A stretch of 64,000 bases of DNA from Armatimonadota bacterium (GCA_018268255.1 JAFDWX010000008.1:91269-155268), one strand, 5' to 3'; shown: positions 24,661 through 33,317, counted from the first letter of the stretch. The notes: a model not told the origin generated them from the letters alone. A program made the numbers and translations.

Positions 24661-25863
24661 CTACGAAAGCTTGCGGAACTGGTGCTTACCGACTTTGAGC
24701 ACCTTGCCCTTGAGGTCGGCCACTGGCACCATCAGGCCTGTTGCCTTTTCGCCGTCGAGCGATACTGCCCCAGCCTCGATGAGCTTCTTGGCGTCTCCGT
24801 TGGACTTTGCCAAACCGAGCCGACCGATCAGCACGTGGAGGGCAACCTGGCCCTCACTAACCATATCTTCGGGAATGGAGGCTTCCTCAGCTTCAACGGG
24901 TTGATTCCGCTTGCTGAAGGTCTCAATGAAGTAGTTGTCTTCTTCCTCGGCCGCTTGTGCGGAATGATATAGCGTTACGATCTCCTTGGCGAGCCGGCGT
25001 TTGGCATCGCGAGGGTTGAGCGTTCCGGCTTGGGAAGCTCCGACTAACTCCTTGATCTCCTCAAGTGGAACATCGGTACACAGGACGAACCAATTCTCGA
25101 GGAGATGGTCGGGAATCGACATGGTCTTGCCGTACATGTCGCGCGGAGTATCGACCACGGAGATATAGTTGCCGAGTGATTGCGACATTTTCTCCTTGCC
25201 GTCGGTGCCTACGAGGAGCGGCATCAGAAGGACAACTTGTGGATCTTGCCCGTATTGGCTCATCAATGTTCGCCCAACCAGGTTATTAAACTTCTGGTCG
25301 TTCCCCCCGAGTTCGACATCCGCTCTCAATTCCACGGAGTCGAAGCCCTGGCACAAGGGATACAGAATCTCGTGCATGGCGATCGGTCGTTCTTCTTTGA
25401 GTCTCTTGGTGAAGTCATCACGCTCCAAAATTCTGGCCACTGTGTATCGAGAAGCCAAGCGAATCACATCCTCGAACGACATGGCACCCAACCAATCCCG
25501 GTTGTAGGAGATTTCTGTAAGTTCGGGATCCAGAATCTTGTAGACCTGTTTGCTGACTGCGGCGACGTTCTCCTGCACCTGCTCTCGAGTAAGTTGCGGG
25601 CGGGTTTTGCTTTTGCCGCTGGGGTCACCGATCTGAGCCGTAAAGTCGCCGATGACCAGGCAAGCGGTGTGGCCGAATTTCTGGAAGTCGCGGAGCTTTC
25701 GCAATACGACAGCCCAACCCAGCGTTACATGGGCAATCGTTGGATCGACACCCAGCTTTATCCTGAGAGGGCGCCCTTCTTGGAGTTTCTTACGGAGATC
25801 CTCCTCGCTGATAATTTCTGCGGCGCCTCGGCGCAAGGCAGCAAGCTGGTTGTCTATGGTCAT
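24661..25863 (-). CDS. tyrS: Tyrosyl-tRNA synthetase
   Basis: 400 aa. Class I signatures are HVTLG (the HIGH box, in PTIAHVTLG) and KMSQS (KMSKS). The C-terminal S4-like RNA-binding region is RLGLAKSNGDAKKLIEAGAV. The layout is that of the TyrZ/type 2 bacterial TyrRS. It charges tRNA-Tyr. The DUF1800 gene lies 26 nt upstream on the same strand, so they may be co-transcribed. Confidence 0.95.
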   Translation of the reverse strand: MTIDNQLAALRRGAAEIISEEDLRKKLQEGRPLRIKLGVDPTIAHVTLGWAVVLRKLRDFQKFGHTACLVIGDFTAQIGDPSGKSKTRPQLTREQVQENVAAVSKQVYKILDPELTEISYNRDWLGAMSFEDVIRLASRYTVARILERDDFTKRLKEERPIAMHEILYPLCQGFDSVELRADVELGGNDQKFNNLVGRTLMSQYGQDPQVVLLMPLLVGTDGKEKMSQSLGNYISVVDTPRDMYGKTMSIPDHLLENWFVLCTDVPLEEIKELVGASQAGTLNPRDAKRRLAKEIVTLYHSAQAAEEEDNYFIETFSKRNQPVEAEEASIPEDMVSEGQVALHVLIGRLGLAKSNGDAKKLIEAGAVSLDGEKATGLMVPVADLKGKVLKVGKHQFRKLS

Positions 25864-25889
25864 TCTGCCAAAAGTGTACCGAAGCTAGT

Positions 25890-27287
25890 TCAGCAGAATT
25901 GGAATTCTGGCGAGGCGAACATCAGCCGGCACATCGCACTAGCAGCCTTGGCTGCGTTTTGGGCGGTAAGTCGTCCCCCAGTCGCCCTTTCACACGCATC
26001 GGCGAGCTGAGAGAGCTTTTCCGGACGCAGTCCGCTATCGAATACGCTTGCGATGAGTTTGGCGGCATCCTCGGAGGGAGTTCCCGGCGGCACAATGCCC
26101 AGGGCCGGATACCGCATCGTTGTGAAGATCGCATCTGCCATCTTGATGCGCTCCACCATAGTTGCGGAACTGATCCAGTCTGGCCCTGGCTTCCAGCCAG
26201 AAACATCGGGTGGATTGAGAATTTCCATACCCATAGCCTTGAGGGATCTGGTCAACAGCACTACCGGGCGCCCCACCAGCGCCTTTGCATCCGCGTTGCT
26301 GGCCTGAAATCGCTCCAAGAGCATCTGTCCGTAGCCGAGCTGCCTAAACAGCGCCACACAGAAGTCGATGGGGTTCTTGTAGGCTCGCCGCACACATTTC
26401 TCAGAGTAGAACTCGGGAGACTCCGCGATAGCTCTGACCAGCGCTTTAATCTCCAGACCACTGTCTCGAAATGCCTTACCGATGCGCTCAACAACGGCTT
26501 TCTCAGGGTTGAGATAGGCAAACCACTCCCAGGCTTTTTTGGCGATGAACAGCGAAGTCTGGGGTTGGCCGCAGAGGATATCGCAGACGTCGTCTCCGTT
26601 GAAGTTGCCCTTGTTGTCCAAAACGACTTTGGATCCGTCGTCGTGGTCTTCCGCTAGGAATCGGAATTGAGAAAACGGGCCCGGCTTGTCGCCCTTCTTT
26701 CGGGGTCCAGTGTTGTAGCTCCAGCCTGTAAAGGCTCGGGCGGCCTCTTGGATGTCCTTCTCTGTGTAGTGCCCGATTCCCAATGTGAATAGCTCCATCA
26801 CCTCACGGGCGAAATTCTCGTTCGGTTTTCCTTTCTGGTTGAACTGATTATCGAGCCAGTAAAGCATCGCGGGGTCTTTGGCGACCTCGTTGAGCATTGT
26901 GCGAAAATTGCCCAGTGCATTCCGGCGCAGCAACAGATTCTGATTGAACATCACCAGTGGCACGTCGACCTTCATGGAGGCTGTGGCAAAGTGGTTGTGC
27001 CAAAACAGGGTGAGCTTCTCCTCAAGAGGGCGGGCGGTAAGCATCATTCGAAGAAGCCACCATGCCTGCACGTGCTCGATTTTGGGCGGACGGACTTTCC
27101 CATCCTTGGTCTGGGGCACGAGATCGCGTGGCTCTAGGCTGAAGTCCAGCGGCACACTCTCGTAGTCCAAGAGGGCGGCGATCGCTCCGTTGATACCCTT
27201 GCCGGCGAAGTAATCCAGCTCGGTTTCACTTGCGCCAAGCCCAAATCGACGCAGCAGATGGGCGATCTTTTCCCGTTCAGTGATCAT
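25890..27287 (-). CDS. DUF1800 family protein
   Basis: 465 aa. Typical DUF1800 blocks are HLLRRFGLGAS at the start, WWLLRMMLT, LFWHNHFATAS (about 103-113), PNENFAREVMELFTLG and AARAFTGW. The molecular role of the family is unknown; it is usually found beside DUF1501 proteins and linked to secreted or surface material in Planctomycetota and relatives. Here there is no DUF1501 gene in the window. No signal peptide. It precedes tyrS by 26 nt. Confidence 0.87.
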   Translation of the reverse strand: MITEREKIAHLLRRFGLGASETELDYFAGKGINGAIAALLDYESVPLDFSLEPRDLVPQTKDGKVRPPKIEHVQAWWLLRMMLTARPLEEKLTLFWHNHFATASMKVDVPLVMFNQNLLLRRNALGNFRTMLNEVAKDPAMLYWLDNQFNQKGKPNENFAREVMELFTLGIGHYTEKDIQEAARAFTGWSYNTGPRKKGDKPGPFSQFRFLAEDHDDGSKVVLDNKGNFNGDDVCDILCGQPQTSLFIAKKAWEWFAYLNPEKAVVERIGKAFRDSGLEIKALVRAIAESPEFYSEKCVRRAYKNPIDFCVALFRQLGYGQMLLERFQASNADAKALVGRPVVLLTRSLKAMGMEILNPPDVSGWKPGPDWISSATMVERIKMADAIFTTMRYPALGIVPPGTPSEDAAKLIASVFDSGLRPEKLSQLADACERATGGRLTAQNAAKAASAMCRLMFASPEFQFC

Positions 27288-27339
27288 TGGTTCGCTCCGA
27301 CGCGAAATTTGGATACAAGTTCAAATTCCTGCTGGGCCA

Positions 27340-27383
27340 AATAAAAACAGAGCCGGCGGATCGGGTTAGTACGATCAACCGGC
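27340..27383 (-). terminator. Rho-independent terminator after the 65-aa gene
   Basis: On the minus strand GCCGG-TT-GATCG pairs with CGATC-CG-CCGGC around an 8-nt loop, then TCTGTTTTTATTTG. It is 32 nt after the small gene's stop and before the DUF1800 gene, so it ends that single-gene transcript. Confidence 0.72.
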
Positions 27384-27414
27384 CATTACAACCGAAGCGA
27401 TTGCGTCGGGCGTC

Positions 27415-27612
27415 TCAGGAGACTTCTTTGACGTTCGCAGCTTTGTAATCTTTCTCGTTGACGAATTTGTAGAGAACTCGTCCGTCGTAGTTACCCATCA
27501 ATGCATAGCGGGTCTGCTCGCCGGTTTTCGTCTTGCGCACCATTTTCTTTTTGGTGATGTCGCCTTCTGCTACTTTTACTTTCGTTCGAGACTTAAGATC
27601 GTAGAACTCCAT
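27415..27612 (-). CDS. Conserved small basic protein, unknown
   Basis: 65 aa, preceded by GGAGGGAAGA immediately before the ATG, one of the best ribosome sites in the window, so it is almost certainly translated. The sequence is lysine-rich with short strands (MEFYDLKSRTKVKVAEG, RYALMGNYDGRVLYKFV), compatible with a small beta-barrel or zinc-less ribbon. No cysteines and no membrane segment. I cannot name a family. It has its own terminator, which suggests a highly expressed monocistronic gene. Confidence 0.72.
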   Translation of the reverse strand: MEFYDLKSRTKVKVAEGDITKKKMVRKTKTGEQTRYALMGNYDGRVLYKFVNEKDYKAANVKEVS

Positions 27613-27825
27613 TCTTCCCTCCTAGTCCAGCACGGGCTTCGTGCTTCCAGTTTGAATCTCGGTTAATATATCACACGAAGGGCCTCCCGTTGGAGAGTTC
27701 CACGCAGATTCACCGTAATTCAAATTGAAGTTTGGCTTGCACAGTGCCACTGCTTCAAGGCATTGGACGAAAAATTGATGAGAATCGCTTCAAAACGACT
27801 GAAAAGTGCCAATGTTGGGGGCAAA

Positions 27826-28281
27826 ATGTTAGTGGTGCGCGACAATTTCGAGACAAAGGCAATCGATACGCTCAAGCGAAGCGGCTTGAGAATGACCGGT
27901 CCGAGGGTCCTGGTAATCCGAACGCTTGCATCTGCGGAGAAGGCGCTCACGCCCCAAGACGTGTACCAAAAGGTCAAACAAAGTGGCGGGCAAGTCGATT
28001 TGGTCAGTGTCTATCGAACGCTCGAAACGCTTCGTGAGCTGGACCTGATCCACTACATCGGGGTTGCCGAAGGCTACGCTCCATGCCATATCGAGCACGG
28101 CGATTCCGGAGTCGAGCATTTTGTGTGCCGAACCTGTGGGACGGTGCAGGAGTTTGAGGCGAACCATGAAGCCCTCACCGCAGCGGTCAAGGAACTTGAG
28201 GAGAACGGAATCAAGGTGGATTCGGTTCGCATCGAGATCCAGGGAAGTTGCGAAAGCTGTCAGACCAAGGAAGCCAAGTAA
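27826..28281 (+). CDS. Fur-family metal/peroxide-responsive repressor
   Basis: 151 aa from the ATG at 27826, chosen because it follows GGGGG and gives the usual Fur length; a TTG at 27763 would add 21 residues. The winged helix covers about 10-80 (RMTGPRVLVIRTL, TPQDVYQKV, VSVYRTLETL). Structural zinc cysteines are C101-x2-C104 and C142-x2-C145. Regulatory site histidines are at H88, H91 and H98. Whether it senses Fe, Zn or peroxide cannot be told. Convergent with rpsR. Confidence 0.88.
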   Translation: MLVVRDNFETKAIDTLKRSGLRMTGPRVLVIRTLASAEKALTPQDVYQKVKQSGGQVDLVSVYRTLETLRELDLIHYIGVAEGYAPCHIEHGDSGVEHFVCRTCGTVQEFEANHEALTAAVKELEENGIKVDSVRIEIQGSCESCQTKEAK

Positions 28282-28322
28282 AAGAAAATCGCCACAATCC
28301 TACTTGGGGATTGCGGCGATTT
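28280..28322 (-). terminator. Rho-independent terminator of rpsR
   Basis: AAATCGCC-A-CAATCC pairs with GGATTG-C-GGCGATTT (one A/C mismatch, 7-nt loop). Reading the minus strand, the stem is followed by TTTTCTTTT. It lies 14 nt after the rpsR stop and may also weakly stop the convergent Fur transcript. Confidence 0.8.
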
Positions 28323-28336
28323 GGTTCCTAATCTCG

Positions 28337-28813
28337 TTAGGCTTGTTCTTGCGTTTCAGCCTTCGGAGTTCGCTCTTCATTGTTCTCGCGCGGTTGGCGA
28401 GGACCACCATCGTAATCCTGATGTCGCGAACGACCTCTTCCTCCTGGTCGCTGCTCGAATCCCATCTCGGTCACGACGAACGGCAACAGGGCCATTTCTC
28501 GTGCTCGTCGGATCGCGTGTGCCACCATTCGCTGCTGTTTGGCGGTGTTGCCCGTGACCTTTGAACTCAGGATCTTGCCCCTATCGTTGATAAATCGTCG
28601 GAGCAGATTGACGTCCTTGTAGTCAACGGTGTTGATCTTGTTGATCGTGAGGTAGCTGACTCGCTTGCGGCGTCGGCTTCTGAACTTCGGTTCGCCGGCC
28701 AATGCACCGATTGCAGCGTCGTCCTTTTTAAAGGAATTTCGTCCCCTATTTTCACCAGCGGTGTTTGACGCGGCTTCGGGGGTTGCCTGCGTCTGCGTGG
28801 TTTCTTCGCTCAT
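28337..28813 (-). CDS. rpsR: Ribosomal protein bS18 with long tails
   Basis: 158 aa, twice the usual bS18. The core (about 43-113) is standard: [53 protein letters not shown]. The first 42 residues are low-complexity (Thr, Gln, Ala, Glu) and the last 45 are rich in Gly, Arg, Asn and Glu. The tails are not repeated elsewhere in the window. bS18 sits in the 30S platform next to bS6. The usual rpsF/ssb/rplI neighbours are missing. A clear extended -10 lies upstream. Confidence 0.93.
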   Translation of the reverse strand: MSEETTQTQATPEAASNTAGENRGRNSFKKDDAAIGALAGEPKFRSRRRKRVSYLTINKINTVDYKDVNLLRRFINDRGKILSSKVTGNTAKQQRMVAHAIRRAREMALLPFVVTEMGFEQRPGGRGRSRHQDYDGGPRQPRENNEERTPKAETQEQA

Positions 28814-28850
28814 AGTCTTTTGGCCGCATCACATCGGATGCAGAAACAAC

Positions 28851-28859
28851 ATTATAGCA
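28851..28859 (-). promoter_or_regulatory. Extended -10 promoter of rpsR
   Basis: On the minus strand TGCTATAAT is a consensus extended -10 element, 38 nt before the rpsR ATG (start site near 28844, leader about 31 nt). No good -35 is present at 17 nt, which is normal for extended -10 promoters. Confidence 0.62.
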
Positions 28860-28993
28860 CCGTGCTGCCCTGCGCACTGTTACGGTTCCCCGTAATCGTT
28901 GCAGAATGTTGCCTTCTGATGGCAAATCTACTGGGCTGGTTCCAAGCCTTTGTCGAATAGAATAGAGTCATAGTTTCGGAGGCTGAACATTCG

Positions 28994-30130
28994 ATGAAAA
29001 CTCTCTGCACATTGGCTTTAAGTTCTGTGATCGCTGCGACTGCATATTGCCAGGAAACGGTGGTGCACTCCGACAACTTCGATGGATTCGCCAGCGCGAC
29101 CCTCACCAACCAGAGTGGTTGGAGCACAGATCTACCTACTGGGGGAACCTTCACCGTCAGTTCAACGGCTGCTCTTGGCACGGGAAAGGGCGTGCTCTAC
29201 AACACTGCGCTTGTTTCGGCCGGCACAGGATATGCGTGGAAAGACATCTCCCAGATTCTTAGTAGCCAGACTTACGTCACTTCGTTCTGGATGAAGTTCA
29301 ACCCGTTGCAGACCAATACTTCGCGTGCGGGGCTCCAAAGCTATGTCGTGGATGAGACCTCTACGTTAACCATTGACCAGGAAGCCTATCTCTATGCTGA
29401 CGGACGGTTGGAAATGTGGGTTCAAACGGGCGTTGCAGGCGGCTACGCGTTTGTCACCGACACCAATGCTCCGGCAGGGGTATGGCATCGGGTGGAGATG
29501 GTTCTGGACTACTCCAAAAAGAAATCGACCTGGAGTGTGAACGGGGTCGTCATCGGCCAGCAGAGCGACATCGGTACGGGGCAGGTGACACTTTCGGATA
29601 TGGATCTTGCCGTGAGTAGTTTCGGCGACAATGTTGTCAACTTCGACGACTACAAGGTGACGAGATACGACACCGGACAGCAATGGGTGACCGGCCGAGT
29701 GCTTCCATCAGAGTATATGGGTACGCCTTTTGCCAATGCTACGATGACGTTTGTGCCTGTCGCAGGAGGGAACCCGGTGGTCCAAACGGTTGCATTGGAT
29801 AGCGACGGATACTTCAAAACCCAGGCACCAACGCAAGGTACGTTCGACGTATTCGCCAAGATCGATGGATATCTGTCCAAGAAACTCGGACAGGTCACAG
29901 GAGATGCATACTCGCGGCTGTCGGTGGCGAGCCTCTTGGGAGGAGACATCGACAACGATGATATGGTCACCGTGTTCGATTACGTGATTCTCTCCGATGC
30001 CTTTGACACATCCGTTGGCGATGCAGGCTATCTTCCAGCAGCTGATTTGGACGGCGACGGATCCGTCACGGTGTTCGATTATCTCATTCTCTCCAATAAC
30101 TTCGACTTGTTCGGAGACCTGCAGAGCTAA
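28994..30130 (+). CDS. Secreted LamG-like protein with dockerin-like EF-hand tail
   Basis: 378 aa. Signal peptide about 1-19 (AYCQ). Residues 24-228 form a beta-sandwich module with VVHSDNFDGF, AWKDISQ and VNFDDYKV, also found in two PEP-CTERM proteins of this window. Next comes a carboxypeptidase-regulatory-like segment (GYFKTQAPTQGTFDVFAKIDGY). The C-terminus has two Ca-binding repeats, GDIDNDDMVTVFDY and ADLDGDGSVTVFDY, in dockerin type I order. It is probably an extracellular or surface-complex protein. GGAGG is 10 nt before the ATG. No cohesin is in the window. Confidence 0.8.
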   Translation: MKTLCTLALSSVIAATAYCQETVVHSDNFDGFASATLTNQSGWSTDLPTGGTFTVSSTAALGTGKGVLYNTALVSAGTGYAWKDISQILSSQTYVTSFWMKFNPLQTNTSRAGLQSYVVDETSTLTIDQEAYLYADGRLEMWVQTGVAGGYAFVTDTNAPAGVWHRVEMVLDYSKKKSTWSVNGVVIGQQSDIGTGQVTLSDMDLAVSSFGDNVVNFDDYKVTRYDTGQQWVTGRVLPSEYMGTPFANATMTFVPVAGGNPVVQTVALDSDGYFKTQAPTQGTFDVFAKIDGYLSKKLGQVTGDAYSRLSVASLLGGDIDNDDMVTVFDYVILSDAFDTSVGDAGYLPAADLDGDGSVTVFDYLILSNNFDLFGDLQS

Positions 30131-30205
30131 GCTTCCGCACTCAAAACCGACGAAATCCGCGCGATTTCTCGCGTGGCTTTCGTCGTAGGTGCTGCCTTGG
30201 CTCGA

Positions 30206-30715
30206 TCAGGATTTTGGAAACCCAGTGGAGTGCTGGATCAGGTAGGCCTGCCCATGATGATATGCCGGGTGGAACGCGAACCTGGCTAACGCTCCGGCTC
30301 CTGTGATAACTGGGCCAAGGGCGCTCTTAATCTCCCGATTCAAAACCTCCTCGGTCGGCGACAGGATGATCGACATCACCATTTCTCTGCCCTTAGCAAG
30401 CGCGGTTCTCACCAAATCCACGGTGATCTCCGCTTCTGAAAATGGGAATGGATGATCGTTAACGACCCCTTCGGTTGCGGCTGAGGCTAGTTGTTGTTCC
30501 TCCGCACCAAGCTCTCGACCCAGCAACTGGCTGACAAACCAGATTTCCACGCCAGACAGATGGAGCGCCATCTCTCCAACTGTGAGCGTATCGGGGCCAA
30601 GCCGGTAATTCAACTGAGGAGTCGAAAATTCGGCCACGCAGTCGTCGAAACGCTTTCGGGCAAGCTCGTAGGTTTGGGAGAAGTCGCTCATGGTGCCGTG
30701 GATTTTACTTGACAT
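30206..30715 (-). CDS. DinB-family putative metal-dependent protein
   Basis: 169 aa from ATG 30715; an ATG at 30760 would add 15 residues. It is a four-helix bundle by pattern, with the DinB metal triad H52 (ALHLSG), H149 (FAFHPAY) and H153 (AYHHGQ). Members include YfiT-like and bacillithiol S-transferases as well as DNA-damage-induced proteins of unknown activity. The substrate cannot be assigned. It faces away from the PEP-CTERM gene at 30836. Confidence 0.8.
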   Translation of the reverse strand: MSSKIHGTMSDFSQTYELARKRFDDCVAEFSTPQLNYRLGPDTLTVGEMALHLSGVEIWFVSQLLGRELGAEEQQLASAATEGVVNDHPFPFSEAEITVDLVRTALAKGREMVMSIILSPTEEVLNREIKSALGPVITGAGALARFAFHPAYHHGQAYLIQHSTGFPKS

Positions 30716-30835
30716 TAAAATTTCTTGGTTCTTTTGAGACAATATCCTTGGTCTCGTCACATATCGTCTGCTTGCAGACAGATGTACATTGTTTATTTTT
30801 CTCTTATAGAGATTGAGTGAAAGGAAAGAAACTAC

Positions 30836-31687
30836 ATGAAGACAATTACAGCTCTTGCATTTTTGGTGGCTGCGGCTAGTTCACAAGCCGTGATTTTGTA
30901 CAGTACCGGCTTCGAATCGCCGTGGGCTGCGGGCACGAACGGATCCTCGGTCATCTCGGCCGCAAATACAGCGCAAGGCTGGGCTTCTGGTTCAACTGGC
31001 GCCACCGTAGTAGCAAACGGCCAGACCAACGCTGGTGGAGTGACCGCCTACGCCGGAACCCAGATGATGCGAATGACCACTTCCACAGCAGCTGGCAATG
31101 CGAACTGGGCCTGGAAGGACCTCAGCGGCGGTTGGGCTTCCCGGCCGAGTGGCGACAATACGCTCCACGCCCAGACGAAGGCGTTTATCCCAACAGGGAA
31201 CAACAGAACCACGACGTACGGCATTCAGGCGTACACAACTGCGGTCGACGTCGTGGGAGAGATTCTTTTTGTTCCCAATTACGATGCCAGCAACTCGTTT
31301 ATTTACCTGGCTAGCGGTACCTGGAACGACACCACAACTTTCAACTATATTGGGTACACGATTCCGAAGGCTACACTCCGCGGAGCTTGGTTCGGTCTTG
31401 ACCTTTACACCAATATGGCTACGAGCACAGCTTCAGGCTTCTTGACGCTTGGCTCAACGACGTACTATCTTGGCAGTGTTGCACTCGATCCTACCCAGAC
31501 CAATGTTGGGATCGGCGACCTTGATTTCTTTGCTGGCAACCCAAGCAGCGGAAGTCAGACCGGGACGACGGCTGCGGCGAACAGCGTGTATTTCGACAAC
31601 TATGGTGTCGAGACGGTGCCTGAGCCAGCCACCATGGCCGCCCTCGGCTTGGGATTGGCTGCTGTTATCCGACGCCGAAAGAAGTAA
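30836..31687 (+). CDS. PEP-CTERM protein with LamG-like module
   Basis: 283 aa, AAAGGAAAG before the ATG. Signal peptide 1-18 (SSQA). The body has VILYSTGFESP, WAWKDLSGGW and VYFDNYGVETVPEP, paralleling the protein at 32570 and the dockerin-like protein at 28994. The sorting signal is VPEPATMAAL, hydrophobic span, RRRKK. Expected export by Sec and processing by exosortase. A hairpin lies just after the stop. No enzyme motif seen. Confidence 0.87.
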   Translation: MKTITALAFLVAAASSQAVILYSTGFESPWAAGTNGSSVISAANTAQGWASGSTGATVVANGQTNAGGVTAYAGTQMMRMTTSTAAGNANWAWKDLSGGWASRPSGDNTLHAQTKAFIPTGNNRTTTYGIQAYTTAVDVVGEILFVPNYDASNSFIYLASGTWNDTTTFNYIGYTIPKATLRGAWFGLDLYTNMATSTASGFLTLGSTTYYLGSVALDPTQTNVGIGDLDFFAGNPSSGSQTGTTAAANSVYFDNYGVETVPEPATMAALGLGLAAVIRRRKK

Positions 31688-31697
31688 ATGAGTAAAG

Positions 31698-31725
31698 GGG
31701 AGCACCTTTCGCCTGGTGCTCCCTT
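31698..31725 (+). terminator. Hairpin after PEP-CTERM gene 30836
   Basis: GGGAGCACC (31698-31706) pairs perfectly with GGTGCTCCC (31715-31723), 8-nt loop. Only TTG follows, so termination may be partial. It starts 10 nt after the stop codon. Confidence 0.6.
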
Positions 31726-31876
31726 GCGTGTGTAACAAAGCACAGCAAGAAATCGCAGGTGAAATCAAGACCCTTTCGAGTACGATAAAGATACGCGTGT
31801 AAGAAAAACATAAGAAGAAACGGAAAGCGCAAGTTAACGCGACGCACTATTCCGTCCTCCCTTTCAACAAACTAGT

Positions 31877-31913
31877 TTGGGCCAGAAACCTTTCGGAATC
31901 TGGCCCAATTTTT
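31877..31913 (+). terminator. Second, stronger terminator before the atpC 3' end
   Basis: TTGGGCCAGA (31877-31886) pairs perfectly with TCTGGCCCAA (31899-31908), 12-nt loop, followed by TTTTT. It is oriented for plus-strand transcription, 190 nt after the PEP-CTERM stop, and protects the minus-strand atpC end from read-through. On the minus strand no T-run follows. Confidence 0.8.
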
Positions 31914-31929
31914 GTCTCTAAGGTGGAAA

Positions 31930-32337
31930 TTACCGAGTGGTTCGGGCTGTTCGAATTCGGACGAGCGCTTCTTCCAACTCGTAGGTCGCTTCTTCCGGGT
32001 TCACAGTGCTTTCTTCACCGCGAAGAGCCTTCCGAGCCTGTTCCAGAGCCATTTCTTCCTCACGGACATCGATTTCGTGAGCAAGCTTGGCGTCATCCGC
32101 AAGGACAATCGCTCCGGTACCGCTTACCTCAAGAAATCCTCCGCTGATTGCGATGTGGTGCTTGTTGTCTCGCTCGTCGCGATAGGCCAAAACTCCTGGG
32201 CGGAGTGCCACAATCATCGGCTCGTGGTGGCTCCACACGCCCATGTAGCCATCGTGCGCTGGAACTTCCAGGCCGATAGCATCTACTTCGGCGACGGTTC
32301 GGTCTGGTGCCACGACCGACAGATTGAACGTTGTCAT
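31930..32337 (-). CDS. atpC: ATP synthase epsilon subunit
   Basis: 135 aa from ATG 32337; a longer frame (to 32415) has no family support. It opens FNLSVVAPDRTVAEVDAIGLEVPAHDGYMGVW, read here in parts: VVAPDRTV and VPAHDGYMG match the epsilon beta-sandwich, and EEMALEQARKALRG the C-terminal helices. It forms part of the F1 central stalk and can inhibit hydrolysis. GGGGA touches the ATG directly and TACAAA lies 7 nt upstream, so a leaderless start is possible. It is separated from atpD by an opposite-strand PEP-CTERM gene. Confidence 0.9.
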   Translation of the reverse strand: MTTFNLSVVAPDRTVAEVDAIGLEVPAHDGYMGVWSHHEPMIVALRPGVLAYRDERDNKHHIAISGGFLEVSGTGAIVLADDAKLAHEIDVREEEMALEQARKALRGEESTVNPEEATYELEEALVRIRTARTTR

Positions 32338-32569
32338 TCCCCTATTTGTACCCCGAAAGGCACCCCGTAGGCGATATTGACGATGGCCACCAGCGATCTT
32401 TGATGATTGTATCAAGCACGAATGAGACAGAGGTTTGCGAAAATCTTGTCATTTATTGATTTTATTGGTAAAGTTACCGGGGCAAGCTCTATGTTTTTCG
32501 TTAAGCCTGGTGTATGATAACTGAATCTGAGTCACTAGGCTCTGATGTTTCTTTGAAAGGGAAGAAAAA

Positions 32570-33271
32570 ATGAATATCAAAACTATCGCGGTTCTTGCCG
32601 CTGGGCTTGCTGCCATGTCAGCAAACGCCGTTGTTCTGGTCAATGAGGGATTCGAGTCACCAACGTGGACGCTTGGCCAAGATATTGCTGGCCTGAACGG
32701 CTTCGACGCAGCTTCGGACACGGGTTACACTATCGACAACACCCACGCTAAGTCGGGTACGCAGTCGGCTATGTTCGACACTGCACCAGCTGCTGGTAGC
32801 AATTGGGCTTGGAAGAACACTCTTGTCACGAGTGGAATCGTGTCAGCGAAGGCGAGCGTTTACATCGAGTCGATCTCCGGCGCAACCATCTTCAGCTACT
32901 TCGGTTTGGATCTTTACAGCTCGAGCGTTTCTCGACTTGCACTCTTGCAGGTCAAGGCAGACGGAACAGTTTGGTTCGGCAACGCGACCCTGACCCAAGT
33001 CGGTACCGCTGGATTGAACCAATGGAACGACCTTGAAGTGCGGGCAAACCTCACCACGAAGGTCGCCACTGCATACGTCAACGGATCTGCAGTTGGCAGC
33101 GGAGTTTCGTTCACCGCAACGAACTTCAACGATGCCGACATGGTATCGCGAGCAACTGGCTTCGAGCGAGGCTGGTACGACGACTACAAGATTGAGACCG
33201 TTCCTGAGCCAATGACCATTTCCGCAATGGCTCTTGGTTTGGCTGCGATCGCACGAAAGCGACGCAAGTAA
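32570..33271 (+). CDS. PEP-CTERM protein inserted between atpD and atpC
   Basis: 233 aa, GAAAGGGAAG before the ATG. Signal peptide 1-19 (SANA). The body has VVLVNEGFESP, NWAWKNTLV, FYSYF-like strands and GWYDDYKIETVPEP, matching the LamG-like module of the genes at 28994 and 30836. Sorting signal: VPEPMTISAM, hydrophobic span, ARKRRK. It is on the plus strand inside the atpD-atpC pair, which is on the minus strand. TATGAT at 32514-32519 could be its -10. It ends before the bidirectional terminator at 33318. Confidence 0.86.
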   Translation: MNIKTIAVLAAGLAAMSANAVVLVNEGFESPTWTLGQDIAGLNGFDAASDTGYTIDNTHAKSGTQSAMFDTAPAAGSNWAWKNTLVTSGIVSAKASVYIESISGATIFSYFGLDLYSSSVSRLALLQVKADGTVWFGNATLTQVGTAGLNQWNDLEVRANLTTKVATAYVNGSAVGSGVSFTATNFNDADMVSRATGFERGWYDDYKIETVPEPMTISAMALGLAAIARKRRK

Positions 33272-33317
33272 ATCTGCTTCGGTCCCAAGCGCAAAGCTTG
33301 GGACCAGCGTTCAAAAG

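Noticed and set aside
25180-26010. 276-aa plus-strand ORF
   Set aside because: Antisense to tyrS and the DUF1800 gene; no coding evidence.
32338-32415. Longer atpC start at 32415
   Set aside because: Adds 26 residues unlike any epsilon subunit.
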